Assembly (NCBI GenBank): GCA_963971575.1
Contig: OZ020622.1
Location: 11,012,279 to 11,076,278, forward strand
Length of the DNA stretch: 64,000 bases
Direction: 5' to 3'
Origin: Liopterus haemorrhoidalis
Lineage: Eukaryota; Arthropoda; Insecta; Coleoptera; Dytiscidae
Position numbers and translations under genes: made by a program
Notes under the pieces: model-generated
The model's input: only the letters and a program-made list of their open reading frames with translations
Database searches by the model: none
Told to the model about the DNA's origin: nothing
Part shown: one piece after another, positions 43,721-54,439 of the stretch
How positions within the stretch are numbered: the first letter of the stretch is position 1
How the letters are laid out: each line of letters opens with the position of its first letter

Positions 43721-44704
43721 CGGTAAAAATTGTAACCAAACGGCTAAACCTAGATAGTTGAAATTTGGCATGCTTGTACAACTTTTTGACCCGCACATAG
43801 GAAAAATACTAAAACATCTAAAAAACATATCCCCCTAAAAATATAAACAAATATGTGTTCATCGAAAAAAAAATATATTTTTTTAAAATTCTGAGTAGGG
43901 TATCAAATGAAAGCCCTTAGTACGTGGATTAATGCACAAAATTTTATATTTGCAAAATAAATTATTTTGACGCGATTTTTGCCAAAATTGTGCAAAAAAA
44001 TTTTTGTCCCACACCCTGTAGCCCAGATGGTTTAAACTAAACATGTGAAAAAATTCTAAGTAATGTATATTGGTGTGAACCGGAATAGTACAACAGGAAT
44101 TTTTGATCAGATTATGTTTTCGGAAAATAATGCATTTTTTGTGTTTTTAACCAAAATATGTTAAATATTTAATTTGCTATGTAAGCAAGTTGTTACGTCA
44201 GCACTCATAGCTATGTGCGTTTAGTCATTGGTTTTCTAATTTGCTAAACAGTTAACTTGCAAACTAGAGTTCGAATCCTGTCAATTTGAATTTTTTTGTT
44301 TTTTTTGCAGTTTTCTTTTGTTTAAATTATTTTGTAAAAATTCTAGTTAAATTTTGGTTGCATTTAATTTTTAAAAGCGTAAATTTAATAACCAGTGGGA
44401 AGTGTTGAAATTATAATTTAATTCTGTTTGAAGTATATGAAATCAGAGGGCGGGGCTAATGATTTAAGCCACCAGTAGAAGCCATAGGTGCAATTTTCAA
44501 AATCTTAATGAACCTTGCTATGTAAAAAATCAATACTGCACATATTTAGAAATTTAAATACTGGTATTAGGCATTCGAATTAAAATTCATAAAAAAATAT
44601 TTTGACATTAAATTTGTTTTGGCATCCCAAATAATCATTATTCAGTTATTAAATACCTGCAAAACCCTGAAATGTGTGAAAATTCACACTTCACATCAAT
44701 TTTT
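43613..44704 (+). mobile_element. Helentron-like element, copy E (best full-length copy)
   Basis: Starts TTTTTAGGGTTTTGTAGGT, then ACCGTCATTTTGTC and about 14 GTCT units (43666-43720). The conserved body follows (CAAACGGCTAAACCTAGA, GGGTATCAAATGAAAGCCC, GAACCGGAATAGTACAACAG). It ends AATACCTGCAAAACCCTGAA then TGTGTGAAAATTCACAC and TTCACATCAATTTTT. The 16-bp subterminal inverted repeats differ at one base. No ORF: frames through the GTCT tract are artefacts. Confidence 0.75.
44215..44285 (+). ncRNA. tRNA-like Pol III unit in element copy E
   Basis: GAGTTCGAATCC (44267-44278) is a perfect B box. TTAGTCATTGG (44221-44231) is a weak A box. T-runs start at 44292. Sequence between the boxes is unlike the other copies. 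Confidence 0.5.
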
Positions 44705-44989
44705 GATGTAGTTGGACACTTTTGATAATAAAACATATTTTTACCGAACACAAAAATCAGTAACATAAACTCATCAAAATGGTCTAGGGCAGTGTTTCCC
44801 AACCGCCAGGTCTATGGACCAGCACCGGTCCGCGGACTGCAAAAATAATATTGATTAAAATATGGTTTTAAAAAATCGGGGCAGTCATTGTAATAAATTT
44901 GTGTAAATATACGAAGGTCTGGATTTCTCTGAAGAACTGCATCAATTCTATTATTTAAATAAAGGCCGAAGTCACGAGATACTTGTTTT

Positions 44990-45128
44990 ATTTTTTTTTT
45001 ATGGCCTTTTCTGCATCGGAAATTAACCAGGACAATTCTTATTCTTTGAAACATTCCATGCCTGAACGGGATTCGAACCCGAGACTTTAGCAACGCAGAG
45101 CGCATGTGTTACGCTACGCCGGTCGGCA
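44990..45128 (-). repeat. tRNA-derived SINE, copy 2
   Basis: Minus strand: GCCGACCGGCGTAGCGTAAC head, GGGTTCGAATCC B box (45080-45069), GTTCAGGCATGGAA, then ATTGTCCTGGTTAATTTCC body. Inserted in a hAT coding remnant. Confidence 0.8.
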
Positions 45129-45324
45129 TTAAAATTATCTTGTAATCCATCGACATAGTTCTATGTATCTTTCCACTGACGTGTTGAGTTAAATGATTTA
45201 TTTTTGTGCATATTATATATTTTTTACAAACTATACAAAACAGGTGTTTTTCATTAATAACTTGAAAATGATCAGTAAATCCATTTTCTGTTAAAATCTG
45301 TTGTAAAACATTTAATTTAGCCAT
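45109..45324 (-). pseudogene. hAT-type N-terminal zinc-finger fragment
   Basis: From ATG 45324: NVLQQILTENGFTDHFQVIN, then LFCIVCKKYI (CxxC) and HLTQHVSGKIH, a C2H2-like finger similar to the BED/CGGBP1-type domain at the start of many hAT transposases. The frame ends in SINE sequence. Farther down, on the other side of the SINE, FGLYLNNRIDAVLQRNPDLR (44985-44860) may be another transposase piece. Confidence 0.55.
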
Positions 45325-45345
45325 TTTAATATCTCCAAAATAATA

Positions 45346-45873
45346 AAAATATAGATAGCAATAATAAGAAAAATGTCTACAAATTTTTCTTTTAGAAAGA
45401 AATATATTTTAAAAAAGCTATAATTATTATTATTGTAAAAAAGTGAATATTAGTAGATATATTCAAGAAGTGTTTGAAAGTATATGGTCTAAATCTAAAT
45501 ACCTATAAGAATTATTGTTCAGCTATGTTCACAGTTTAGAAGAAAAATAAATATTTCACAAGACTTGCAAAGTCTATACAGATTAAATAACGGTTCAAAA
45601 TATTACAGGTTTGAATGTATTTGACGTTTGCATTAAAATAAACGTTTTTCTTTAATAACATTTCTTAACAATGATAACATCTTACAATGATATTGCATTC
45701 AACAGTGCACATTATGTATTAATAAGACAGGAATGTTTTTAGATAACGAGTACCCATTTATTGATACTATGATGTGATTTTTTTACATCTATGAACATCT
45801 CATTAATAATGTCGTTAGTGCAGATTTGCCTAAAAACGTCCGAGCCCTGGTTATAACCAAAAAAATTACCTTA
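45346..45873. other. Stretch without recognised gene
   Basis: AT-rich; nothing recognised. Confidence 0.4.
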
Positions 45874-46032
45874 CGTCCACAGATGCGAAATTTTTTCTGT
45901 TAAGGGAATTTTGTAGAGAGCGGAACGAACAGTAGTCGGAGCATATGGTCTAGACATCGCACCATCCAACTAGCATTTGTTCTGCTTTCTACAAAATTCC
46001 CTTAACGGAAAAAAATTTCGCATCTTTGGACG
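45874..46032. mobile_element. 159-bp foldback MITE
   Basis: CGTCCACAGATGCGAAATTT continues to about 56 bp and is matched in inverse at 45974-46032 (one to three mismatches), leaving a ~45-bp centre. It lies immediately upstream of a mariner C-terminal remnant. Confidence 0.8.
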
Positions 46033-46036
46033 ATAC

Positions 46037-46154
46037 AAAAATACACCTGGACAGATTTTTCGAGAGCAAAGACGGAACCTTCTGGAGAGATGGCATTATG
46101 AAATTGCCTGAGCGTTTGTCCAAAGTGATAGAAAATAATGGACAATACATTTGA
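46037..46154 (+). pseudogene. Mariner transposase C-terminal scrap
   Basis: KIHLDRFFESKDGTFWRDGI, MKLPERLSKVIENNGQYI and stop: the mariner tail (SK...F.R.GI.KLPERW.KV...NG.Y). Same subfamily type as the elements at 17140 and 35384. Upstream sequence is replaced by the foldback MITE. Confidence 0.75.
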
Positions 46155-46467
46155 TAATAAAAGTTTTTTTTAGAATGTAAATTTTATTGAATAAAAGGTG
46201 AAAAAAAAAACGAACGGGTTTATGTAACAACCCAATAAATTATTTAAAAATAATCGACAATATTTTTTTATTTCAGTATAAATTAAAGTAGATTACTAAA
46301 TTATTTTGAATTTATTTTGATATACATTCGTAATTATTATACATAATAAAATAGTACACATAATGGAAACAGGTGTATGTAATATGTATATAAAGTGTAG
46401 TTATGTCTAATATGTACATGATACCTGTTATATTATATATTTTACGTATATATATTTATATTATGTA
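46155..46467. other. Stretch without recognised gene
   Basis: AT-rich, ATATATGTA low complexity. Confidence 0.4.
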
Positions 46468-47408
46468 TTATCTGTCTCAATTTGTAATACGAAACTAAGA
46501 GGAAAATTTCATTTTTTATGTTGTCTATTTAAAATATCATCTTAGGGTGGTACTGTTGAAATTGCACCTTTCAAAACATTTGACAATTCATATTTGACAT
46601 TAAATTATATGTCAATTTATTTTTTTAATTGAAAAGTATTTTTATACAACCAAAATAAGAACATAACATCAAAAAATATGCATAAGAGACAACAATTAGA
46701 TAAATATACAAAAAAACACATATATAACGCTTATGGAAAACTTTTAGAAAAAAATGGAACAAAACTAAAAAGAAGCGAAATTATAGACCTTGTGGCAGAT
46801 ATTTTTTCAGTAAATCTTAGTGTCCTTTTCGTTGTGAAATATAAAATAATTTACCCATTTCAATTTCTTTAGATTTCTGAAGGAGAAGTAAGAAAAATTT
46901 TAAATGAAGGTGTAGAAAATTTAAGACCGACGAACATGGGGAGAGGTAATAATAAGGAAACAGATGGAACCACAGACTACATGTTTCGGAAAGATTTACA
47001 GAGAAAAATTTGGGATTTACATTCAAAAAATGAATATTTTTTTTAAAATATGTTATTAAATTTTGAAAAACCAGAATTAGATTTTAAGGGCAGCAGAATA
47101 AAATGATAAATTATTATTATATAATATGTATTTTTGTTTTTTATATTTTATCACAATATTTCATTGATAATCATAATATTATTTACTATTATACGAGTAA
47201 TAATCGAAAGTTGGATGAAATAAATATTAATATATACATTCAAAATATTTGACATGTCAATTTAGTAATAACCTCACTATGATGAAACTTAACCATACTT
47301 TTAAAAGCCAGATTTACAAGTTCACATGATTCTACAAAAGTCTATTTACTCCACAACAGTCACTAAAGTAACCAGATTTAGTTTCGTATTACAAAGTGAG
47401 ACAGATTA
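46468..47408 (+). mobile_element. TA-flanked transposon (family T), copy 1
   Basis: Ends TTATCTGTCTCAATTTGTAA (continuing TACGAAACTAA) and the inverse ending at 47408; TA lies on both sides. Related copies are at 53334 and 56080. It carries a small spliced gene. TA target duplication and a helix-turn-helix product point to the Tc1/mariner (DDE_3) superfamily, but no catalytic domain remains. Confidence 0.85.
46678..47046 (+). CDS. Small helix-turn-helix protein of transposon T, two exons (46678-46809, 46873-47046)
   Basis: The first frame meets a stop at 46872, but removing a 63-bp GT...AG intron (TTTTCA|GTAAAT to TTTCTTTAG|ATT) gives a continuous 101-residue protein. MHKRQQLDKYTKKHIYNAYG, KRSEIIDLVADIFSISEGEV and RKIL form an HTH of the type found at the N-terminus of DDE_3 transposases. 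A TTDYMFRKDLQRKIWDLHSK motif resembles the DDF...IRRKI..FY segment that follows it in those proteins. It then stops, so only the DNA-binding half remains. It is the only element-encoded frame in the window, apart from the Penelope ORF, with no lesion if spliced. Confidence 0.6.
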
Positions 47409-48245
47409 TACATATATTTATCAATAAAATGTTTTTTTGACACCTATCTGTCAAAATCTGTAATTTTTATCCAATGGATTACATTTATCTGTACCGACAC
47501 GGTGGGAATAACTTATCCTATGGATAATGTAGTTACTAATAATTGGAAATACGCAAAAAATCGTTTATTCCCTTAATAACTACTTATCCCATTGGTATTT
47601 AATTTTATATATCGTTGGAAATACCTGGTCTAATACAGATAAAGAGCTAAATTATCGCTGGCAGTAGAATCTTCGTGTACCGTATAAGAACTAATACTGA
47701 AAAAGCCAAAAGGTACTTATAACGCTATGACATAATGCCGAATAATTAAGTAATTTTAATTAAAGTTTATACCGTAGTTTATAGATTTTTCTACTTAAAA
47801 CTATTTTAAAAACACGTTAAAGCGTATAATTATGCCTTCTAAAAGCTTCTAATTTATAAAACGGATTTAATAGCCTCTTCTAACGTTCATAAGATAACGT
47901 CGGTTTTAACTAATACTTTTTTGAAATGGTTTTAATTGCTTATTTTAGCGTTCTCAAGATAACGTTGAATAGTTAAATCAAAATAAATTTCTGAATTCCG
48001 GAAACACGATATAATTTTTTTTATTCCAGATGCTGCTTCTTAATGTTCTATTTAAGAAATTTACATTAACTTACGATGAATATAAAACATGTTTTTAAAA
48101 GCTTTTGCAAAATTCTTAAAAGGTAAATGGACTACGTATAAAAGTATTTTAAATGTCCATATTTTTTAACTGAAATATTATTAAAAAATTATAGTTGAAG
48201 GTAATGGGATTCGGACCAGTCAGAAAATAAAACAAATTTATTAAC
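47409..48245. other. Stretch without recognised gene
   Basis: A weak repeat of AACGTTCATAAGATAACGTC / GCGTTCTCAAGATAACGTT occurs at 47882 and 47949. Nothing else recognised. Confidence 0.4.
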
Positions 48246-48248
48246 TTC

Positions 48249-48286
48249 GCTTACGTTTCGATTTAATTTAAATCTTCATCAGAGCT
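48249..48286 (-). ncRNA. Hammerhead-ribozyme-like motif with consensus core
   Basis: Minus strand from 48286: AGCT, CTGATGA (48282-48276), one base, GATTT-AAATT-AAATC as stem II, GAAAC (48259-48255), GTA, AGC. Core matches CUGANGA...GAAA...UH exactly; stem I is three pairs (GCU with AGC), stem III minimal (AC with GU). Typical of Penelope-like minimal hammerheads. Confidence 0.6.
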
Positions 48287-48555
48287 TAGTTAATAGTCAC
48301 GATATAAAATAACATATTAAAAATTATTAAAAAACACATCATATTGTCCGGTCAATATGATGTGAAGGATTATATCGCTGTAAATCAATAGGTTTAGAAA
48401 ACAAAATATTTCAAAACAGTTCAGCCGTGTAATATTACACCCCCAATATGCGAATAGCCGACAGAAACCCAATACGTTCTAAGTTAGGTAATTTGCAGAG
48501 ATTAGTTTTGTGTGTATATATAATTTCAAACCTGTTATTTCTCCTAGTTTGTTCA

Positions 48556-48598
48556 ACTACTGGAGATGGCTACTTCGTAGCCGAAATGTACGTCTAGT
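48556..48598 (+). ncRNA. Hammerhead-ribozyme-like motif, one core change
   Basis: ACTA, CTGGAGA (48560-48566; core A to G), one base, GGCTAC-TTC-GTAGCC stem II, GAAA (48583-48586), TGTACGTC, TAGT. Stem I is four pairs (ACUA with UAGU). The changed core A should weaken or abolish cleavage. Faces the motif at 48249-48286. Confidence 0.5.
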
Positions 48599-48610
48599 GA
48601 CAATAAAATA

Positions 48611-49026
48611 ATTTGTGAAGTAAAGAATCTCTTTAAGTTTACCTCATAAAATAAAGATAAAATTGTAGTAACCAAGATTGTCTCAGATGAAATGAAATTC
48701 TCTGTTTAAGTTCTAAAGAATTTTGTATAGTTTTAAATGTTGTTCCTCCTTATTCAACTAGTTTTAAAGAATATTGCAAATCTGAGTTTTCAAGTTGAAG
48801 ATTTCGGAATACGGGTAGGTCTGTTAAAAGTTTCATATAGAAGTATATTTGCAGTCGTTTTTCAAGTAAAATGGTTTATGCGGGAATCCCGCAGAGAAAT
48901 GCATAAGAAATATATTTTATATTGATATATTTTACGGTTGGTTTACTAGTTCATTGAAGCAAACTTAATAGAAAAATACTGCTAGATTGAGAGCGTTTAA
49001 TTTTGTAGTAGAGGTTATAAGACATA
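48611..49026. other. Stretch without recognised gene
   Basis: A 62-codon frame at 48737-48925 lacks motifs. Confidence 0.4.
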
Positions 49027-49905
49027 TATCAGGTCGTCAAAGATGAAATTTGTAGTTAATAATTGCCAACTTTAACAGCTTATTATTTGACATTGGCTTA
49101 ATATTTTACCGTTCTTTTTTTTACCAATCGCCAACATATATAAGGGAGGTATTGTGATCATACCAATTTTGACGTTTCGAGATTTCGATGGATCTCCACG
49201 AATTGAGGTAGGGACCTCAACTCAAACGTTATGTAGGGACATAACGTTTTGTCTAATTTTAGCATGATGTCTGTCGGTCTGTCCGTCCGTCCGTCTGTCT
49301 GTCTGTCCGTCTGTCTGTCCGTTTGTCCGTCTGCCCGTCCGTCTGTCTGTCCGTCTATCTGTGCACGTGCAGAGCAAATTCGGCTGAAAGGATTTTCATG
49401 AAACTTCATATTTAAGCTTCTGCCATCAATGGCACGAATTGATCAACTTTTGGTAAAAATCGGTTGACTAAAAATGGGAGTTTACTCGTGTCGTTTTTAA
49501 GATTTTTGCGAATATTTCACCATAGAAAAATATCTCGAAAAAATTTAGTAATCAAAAGTTGCTATAAACGCAATAACTAATAACTTTTATTTGAGACGTT
49601 TTTTGATAAAACGAAAAATTTCGAATAATTTCTATAAAATTTTTCGAAATTTTTTCCAAGTCTCAATATTTTCATATTTATATGTAACGTTTCCATGGTC
49701 ATGATAAATAATATCTCTGTTAGAAAATATTAGGTCAAGTTATTTCTACTCTGCTGCTAGAATGTAATTTATATAAGTACTTTATGATGGCGGTCGGTCC
49801 TGTGGTGGCCACAGCTGATTTTTTTTTTTTTTTTGTTGAAAAGTTACATATCTCTAAAGAAATCATTGTATGATCTAAAAAATATCAAAAACGTTTTTTA
49901 AAAAT
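49027..49905 (+). mobile_element. Truncated SETMAR-type mariner copy with a GTCY repeat inserted
   Basis: TATCAGGTCGTCAAAGATGA at 49027 and the following 5' UTR match the mariner at 55931. A ~690-bp repeat interrupts it (49128-49813), after which the mariner resumes to about 49905 (ATCATTGTATGATCTAAAAA). No transposase remains. Its uninterrupted ATCATTGTATGATC supplies the empty site for transposon T copy 3. Confidence 0.7.
49128..49813 (+). repeat. Repeat with (GTCY)n tract
   Basis: Starts about CAACATATATAAGGGAGGTA. A run of GTCT/GTCC/GTCG units occupies 49262-49362, and it ends around GTCCTGTGGTGGCCACAGCT. (GTCY)n tracts are a hallmark of Helentron-derived elements, but subterminal repeats were not recognised here. 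Flanking mariner sequence defines its borders. Confidence 0.6.
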
Positions 49906-49921
49906 TAACTTGCTATTCCCA

Positions 49922-50170
49922 TTATGCCATTTCTGCTTTAGATAGTTCTACCGCCTGGGTCTTTGAGTTTCTGTATCCAGTCTCGTCCTTGAGAAAGCTC
50001 TTTCTGTAGTTTTTTTGTTGAGCCGTAGTCTCCAGAATTTCTTGGACTCTTCGTTCTTTGAATTGTCTTACATCTTTTCTTATTTCCTTTGTGACTTGCT
50101 TCTTGATCTCTGTAAATTCTTTTACCTGATGTAGTGTTTTGTTTCTTATTGACTTCAATTCTTAGCGTAT
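49922..50170 (-). pseudogene. LINE endonuclease-RT linker fragment
   Basis: The minus-strand frame has TKEIRKDVRQFKERRVQEIL, ETTAQQKNYRKSFLKDETG. This matches the charged linker between endonuclease and RT of RTE/Jockey-like LINEs (IRKDIR.YKE..I.E.IE...). No flanking domain is preserved. Confidence 0.5.
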
Positions 50171-50955
50171 GTTTATAAGTTTTTTGGATTTTACCAAATA
50201 CTGCTCCCCATATTAACGTCCAAACTCCGTAATGCTATCAGTCAAAAGATAATTTTTTCCCTCTTCTAATGATACTGATAATCTTGCAATCTATTTTGAT
50301 ATTTTCAGTGTTTTTATTTACCTTTAAGTACGAAACGTGGTTTAACCGAAATATAAGTTAATTTTATCTAGCAAGTTGCAACTAGTTGCAATCTACAATG
50401 TCTTTACGTGTTTTATTACATGAATAATTTCGCACCTAACACATCATTGCAATTAAATATCGCTTAAAATGTTTTTAAATGTCAGCTACATGCTTTAGCT
50501 TGAGAGTGGTCGAAATATCGCCACGTGTAGGCAGTAACGTAACAATTTTGCGAGTGATGTGGTTAGAACAGTCACTAAGAGAAATTAAACACCTAATTAA
50601 CAGGATTGTGATAAAATTACGCTATTATTTTACACAACACGTGCCAATCAATACTTACTTGTTAGCTCTTTTGTTACAGTTTTCTCAAATATTTTTATTG
50701 ATGAGGACCTGAAGCTTAAAGCTTTAAGATTGCGTTCCTTAAAGATTTAAGCAGTGCTTACACTATGCCACTTAGCAAAGACAAGTGGCATTGTGTAGAC
50801 ATGTTGTTGGCTTAAGGTGCCTACACTCGGCTTGGCAAATCACGGCTAATGTTTATACTTGTCTAGCTCTGCGGATCAATGTAGGGGTAACAAGTCACAA
50901 GTTACAGCCAGCGCAATCTGGGCTTCGTGACAATAGCCAAGATATTATTATTATT
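50171..50955. other. Stretch without recognised gene
   Basis: Probably contains the unrecognisable 5' part of the following pogo-like relic. Frames at 50479 and 50785 not called. Confidence 0.4.
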
Positions 50956-50959
50956 ATTT

Positions 50960-51290
50960 TGATGAAGATGATATTCAGACTTTGTTAAAATCACACGGTG
51001 AACCTTTGACTAATGAAGAGCTGCAGAAAATGGACTGCCATACGTCCCTAGAAAATGACCAACCTGTTCCCATGCGAAATTTAACTGTTAAAACCATCTA
51101 AAAGGCCCTTTCTCTTCACAATCAATGCATGAAGTTGTTAGAAGAGAACGACGAAGATTACGAGCGGGTGAGTGCTGTTAAACGTGGCTGTAATGCATGA
51201 CTTGACAGTTATCGGCAAATTTTGCGCAATAAACGCATAGAGGCCAAACAAGATAATCTAGATTCCTTTTTGCAACGTGGAACAAAATAA
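50960..51290 (+). pseudogene. pogo/Tigger transposase C-terminal region
   Basis: DEDDIQTLLKSHGEPLTNEE, then after a stop LSLHNQCMKLLEENDEDYER and DNLDSFLQRGTK with a stop. This is the C-terminal helical region shared by Tigger-derived transposases (DI..LL..H.E.LTNEEL ... K...LD.FF). The HTH and DDE domains are absent. Confidence 0.75.
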
Positions 51291-51509
51291 ATAAATTATT
51301 AATTATTTAATGTACGCCTTTTTGTTATTCTTAATATTTATTTAATAAATAAAGTGTTTTTCGAAGTTTACAATGTTTTTTTCAAAAATCCCTCGTTGGT
51401 TGCGAAATTTCGCTTAACGCGATCATGTCCAGAACGTATCCATCGCGTTTAACGGGGGTAACCTGTACATATAATAATAAACTGAAGCTAAAAAACTATA
51501 CTGTCATCA

Positions 51510-52009
51510 TTACTTTCCGCTGTTGTAGATTGACCTGGTTTAAAATGTGTCCAACGTTGTTTGTCTTGCTTTGTTTTCTGCGTCTTTTTGCAGTTCTTTA
51601 TAACAGCGAGTGGTTGAGTTAATTCCTCGAAAATCTTTAGCGCTGCGTTCTACGTCGAGATCATTTTGAAGAAGGATGTTTATTCCTTGTTCGAAATAAG
51701 AAAACGAATTCAACAAGTTCTTTGATGTTAGCTGTTTGCATACAGCAGGCTCTGGCTCCTCATCAAGTGCTCTTTCAGCTTCTAATTGGATCAGTTCCAC
51801 GTGTGAAAGGGGTCAATCAAGCACATCACCTTTAAAATCCTCAAAACCTTTTGCTAGGTTCAATATGGTTTGTCAAATTTCAGAAAGAGAATCAATTTGA
51901 GGATTATTAGTTTTTATGTATTCTTAAAAAGTGTCATAATTAAAGAAGGACGTTATAACGAAAAGACGTATAAAGAGCGGCCGTATAGCGAGGTATGAGT
52001 GTATACTGT
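51510..52009 (-). pseudogene. Second pogo/Tigger fragment, opposite orientation
   Basis: The frame at 51800-51540 reads MELIQLEAERALDEEPEPAV, FEQGINILLQNDLDVERSAK and ARQTTLDTF, the same C-terminal region as the plus-strand fragment. Outer ends TATACACTCATACCTCGC (52009 inward) and TACAGGTTACCCCCGTTAAA (near 51467 inward) resemble pogo/Tigger termini. The two Tigger relics lie tail to tail. Confidence 0.7.
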
Positions 52010-52716
52010 GTTTGAATTTATATCTTTTTGTCGCTTCTTTCTACAATAATTATTCCATTCTCTTCTGTTTCCCACATCTCAATGTATCTGGATGAGAAGA
52101 CATGTCTTTAATAATTTCTCCCATCTAGAAATGTCTTTTATCTCTTTGATTAAGTTCTCGCCAGCATTCTCTCAATATTATATCCATTTCAATATTTCTC
52201 ATTCATAGTGATGATAAACTTTATCAAAAATATGGAACGCTGGATAACACAGAATTATTTTTTAATTAATGAAATATGTATCTAAAATTTTATAAACGAA
52301 TGGTATTTTAATATGGCAACTATGAAAAATATTATTGATTCAAATTGAATAATTTATAAATTGTGTAACATTTATTAATATTAATACCTGTATTATATCA
52401 ATCTAAAATATAAAAATATATTAGCAAATATACCAGGTGACGCCCGGGAAAAAATAAAGTTTATTAAACAATATTTACATTTAAAAAAACTCTTATTTAA
52501 TATAATATAATTTAAAAGCGTTAATTTATCAAAATAGTATTATGTAGGGTTTTAATAATGGACATACGCTGCGTATGTTTTCTCGTCAACTGATACGTGT
52601 TAACAGCACCCATTCGGCAGAGAAGGTCAATTTTACGAAGTCTTACAACTTGACACGAAGCCTAACTAGCACACAACACCTCACACAAATAAACGTACTT
52701 TGCGCTTTATATATTA
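52010..52716. other. Stretch without recognised gene
   Basis: AT-rich; nothing recognised. Confidence 0.4.
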
Positions 52717-53333
52717 CGAGGGTCACCTTTTATGTTTTTACCAACGACCACTAGATGGCAATATTGAAGTGTCATTACTATATTCGTAAAATTTGACATT
52801 TGGTATTGTGAAATCAGTCCCAGATTATAAATTGACCGAGTAGTTTGTTCACAGTGAGCGTTCAGAAACACAAGTTTGTGAAAAAATGGATATTAATCGT
52901 GAAGGCTTTCGTTAGATGATTTTTAACGATTTTAGTAAAGGCCTAACTCAACAACAATGCACAGAATCGCTTCGTTCAACTTTTGGTTAACACCATCAGA
53001 CTGTTTACAATGGATTGCAGAATTTCGTCGTGGTCGTGCGTCCGTCAGTTATGAATCTCGTGAAGGAACAAAATCGGTTATAATTCAAAAAAACATCGAT
53101 GTTGTGCGTAAAATGATTGAAGAAGATCAGCATGTGACTTACCGTGAGATAGAGGCATCCTTTGGCATATCGCAGACTGGAATACATTCGATTTTGCATG
53201 AACATTTAGCTGTGAAAATGATCTGTTCCCGATGGATTCCGCATAATTTCACCGTAGCTCAAAAAAAGGCTCGTGTTGATTGGTGAAAGGGAATGCTAAA
53301 AAAAATCAACCTAGGCACTGCAAAATTCGTATA
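52717..53333 (+). pseudogene. Mariner family A copy 3 (5' half)
   Basis: TA-CGAGGGTCACCTTTTATG is the TIR. MDINREGF begins at 52886, with a stop soon after, then DFSKGLTQQQCTESLRSTFG, CLQWIAEFRRGRASVS, KKNIDVVRKMIEEDQHVTYR, GISQTGIHSILHEHLAVKMI and CSRWIPHNFTVAQKKARVDW. It stops at the border of transposon T copy 2, inserted at a TA just before the first catalytic block. The remainder is not found beyond that insert. Confidence 0.85.
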
Positions 53334-53744
53334 TTATCTGTCTCATTTTGTAATACGAAACTAACAGGGAAACTTCATTATTTATGTTGTATATTTAAAA
53401 TATCACCTTAAGGTGGTAACACCTTTCAAAATATTTGACAATTCATAATTGACATTAAATTACGTATATGTCAACTTACTAACACAAATTGTATAAAACA
53501 CAAATTGACAAGCATTTGAAATATATTTTATGCAACCAGAACAGAAAATATGAATAAGCGAATTAAGATGAAATAAATATTTGTATACAATTCAAAATAT
53601 TTGGTATCTGACATGTAGTTTTTGAGTGAATATAACCTCAGTATAATGCAACTTCACTAAAAATGTAAAAGCCAGATTTACAAGTTTACATGGTTTCAAA
53701 AAAGTCTATTTACACCACAACAGTCACCAAAGTAACCAGATTTA

Positions 53745-54439
53745 TACAATGTTCCGTAACTGCATACCTAACTACCGCGGTCGCGGTTGCGGTAAGGTTA
53801 TGGTAAGTTGTGGTTACCCAGTGGTTACCTGAAAACGAGTTTTAGTTACGGAACGGTAGTCACACTTCACAGTTGATAAAACAACAGTGAAGTGTGACTA
53901 CTGAACAGTTGACAACTGAACTGTCATTTTATGGACGTTATAGGTTATAGATATTCTCTTACAAACTTATTAATAAAAATATTTGTTTGATTAGTACTTG
54001 TTTACAATGGCACATTATATAAGAACATATATGATTTTTCCCGATATTATTTTTCACGACATCGATCAATATTACTAAAAAGCAGTTACTTACACTCATT
54101 CTTACTGTTTTAATTATAGACTATAGTAAAATAATATTATAATTTACTACTTGCACTACAAAGAAACGATTAATTCCCTCCACTTAACTCTCGCCTTATT
54201 GTAATTGTTTTGAAATTCCCGCCTTTTGTAGTTTACATTAGATCTAAAGTTTGTAGTGGGAGGAAATAACCACACTAACCGCGATATTTCCACGGTTAGT
54301 TTGGTTACAAAAAAGTAACCAAAATTTTCAGTAACCGCGTTCCGAAACTTAACAATTTTCCTGAAAAGGTTAATGTCGTACACTTTCGGAACGGGAAACT
54401 TCAACCGCGGTTACTTTCGTCGAGTAATGGAACATTGTA
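53745..54439. mobile_element. Harbinger-like MITE with TTA duplication
   Basis: TACAATGTTCCGTAACT and the inverse of TACAATGTTCCATTACT form the ends. TTA flanks both sides, and transposon T copy 1 gives the empty site (ACCAGATTTAGTTTCG). A 3-bp TTA duplication is the PIF/Harbinger signature. Internal GTTACCGCGG-type words are repeated in both subterminal regions. No transposase. Confidence 0.8.
53856..53901. repeat. Perfect 15-bp hairpin
   Basis: GTAGTCACACTTCAC and its inverse GTGAAGTGTGACTAC surround a 16-base loop, inside the Harbinger-like MITE. Confidence 0.9.

Larger units (their letters stand above)
44790..45345 (-). mobile_element. hAT fragment with zinc-finger ORF, invaded by a SINE
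   Basis: CAGTGTTTCCCAACCGCCAG at 44790 is a hAT end preceded by GTCTAGGG (near nTCTAGAn). Coding remnants lie on the minus strand up to 45324. SINE copy 2 interrupts them at 44990-45128. The far terminus is not found. Confidence 0.6.
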
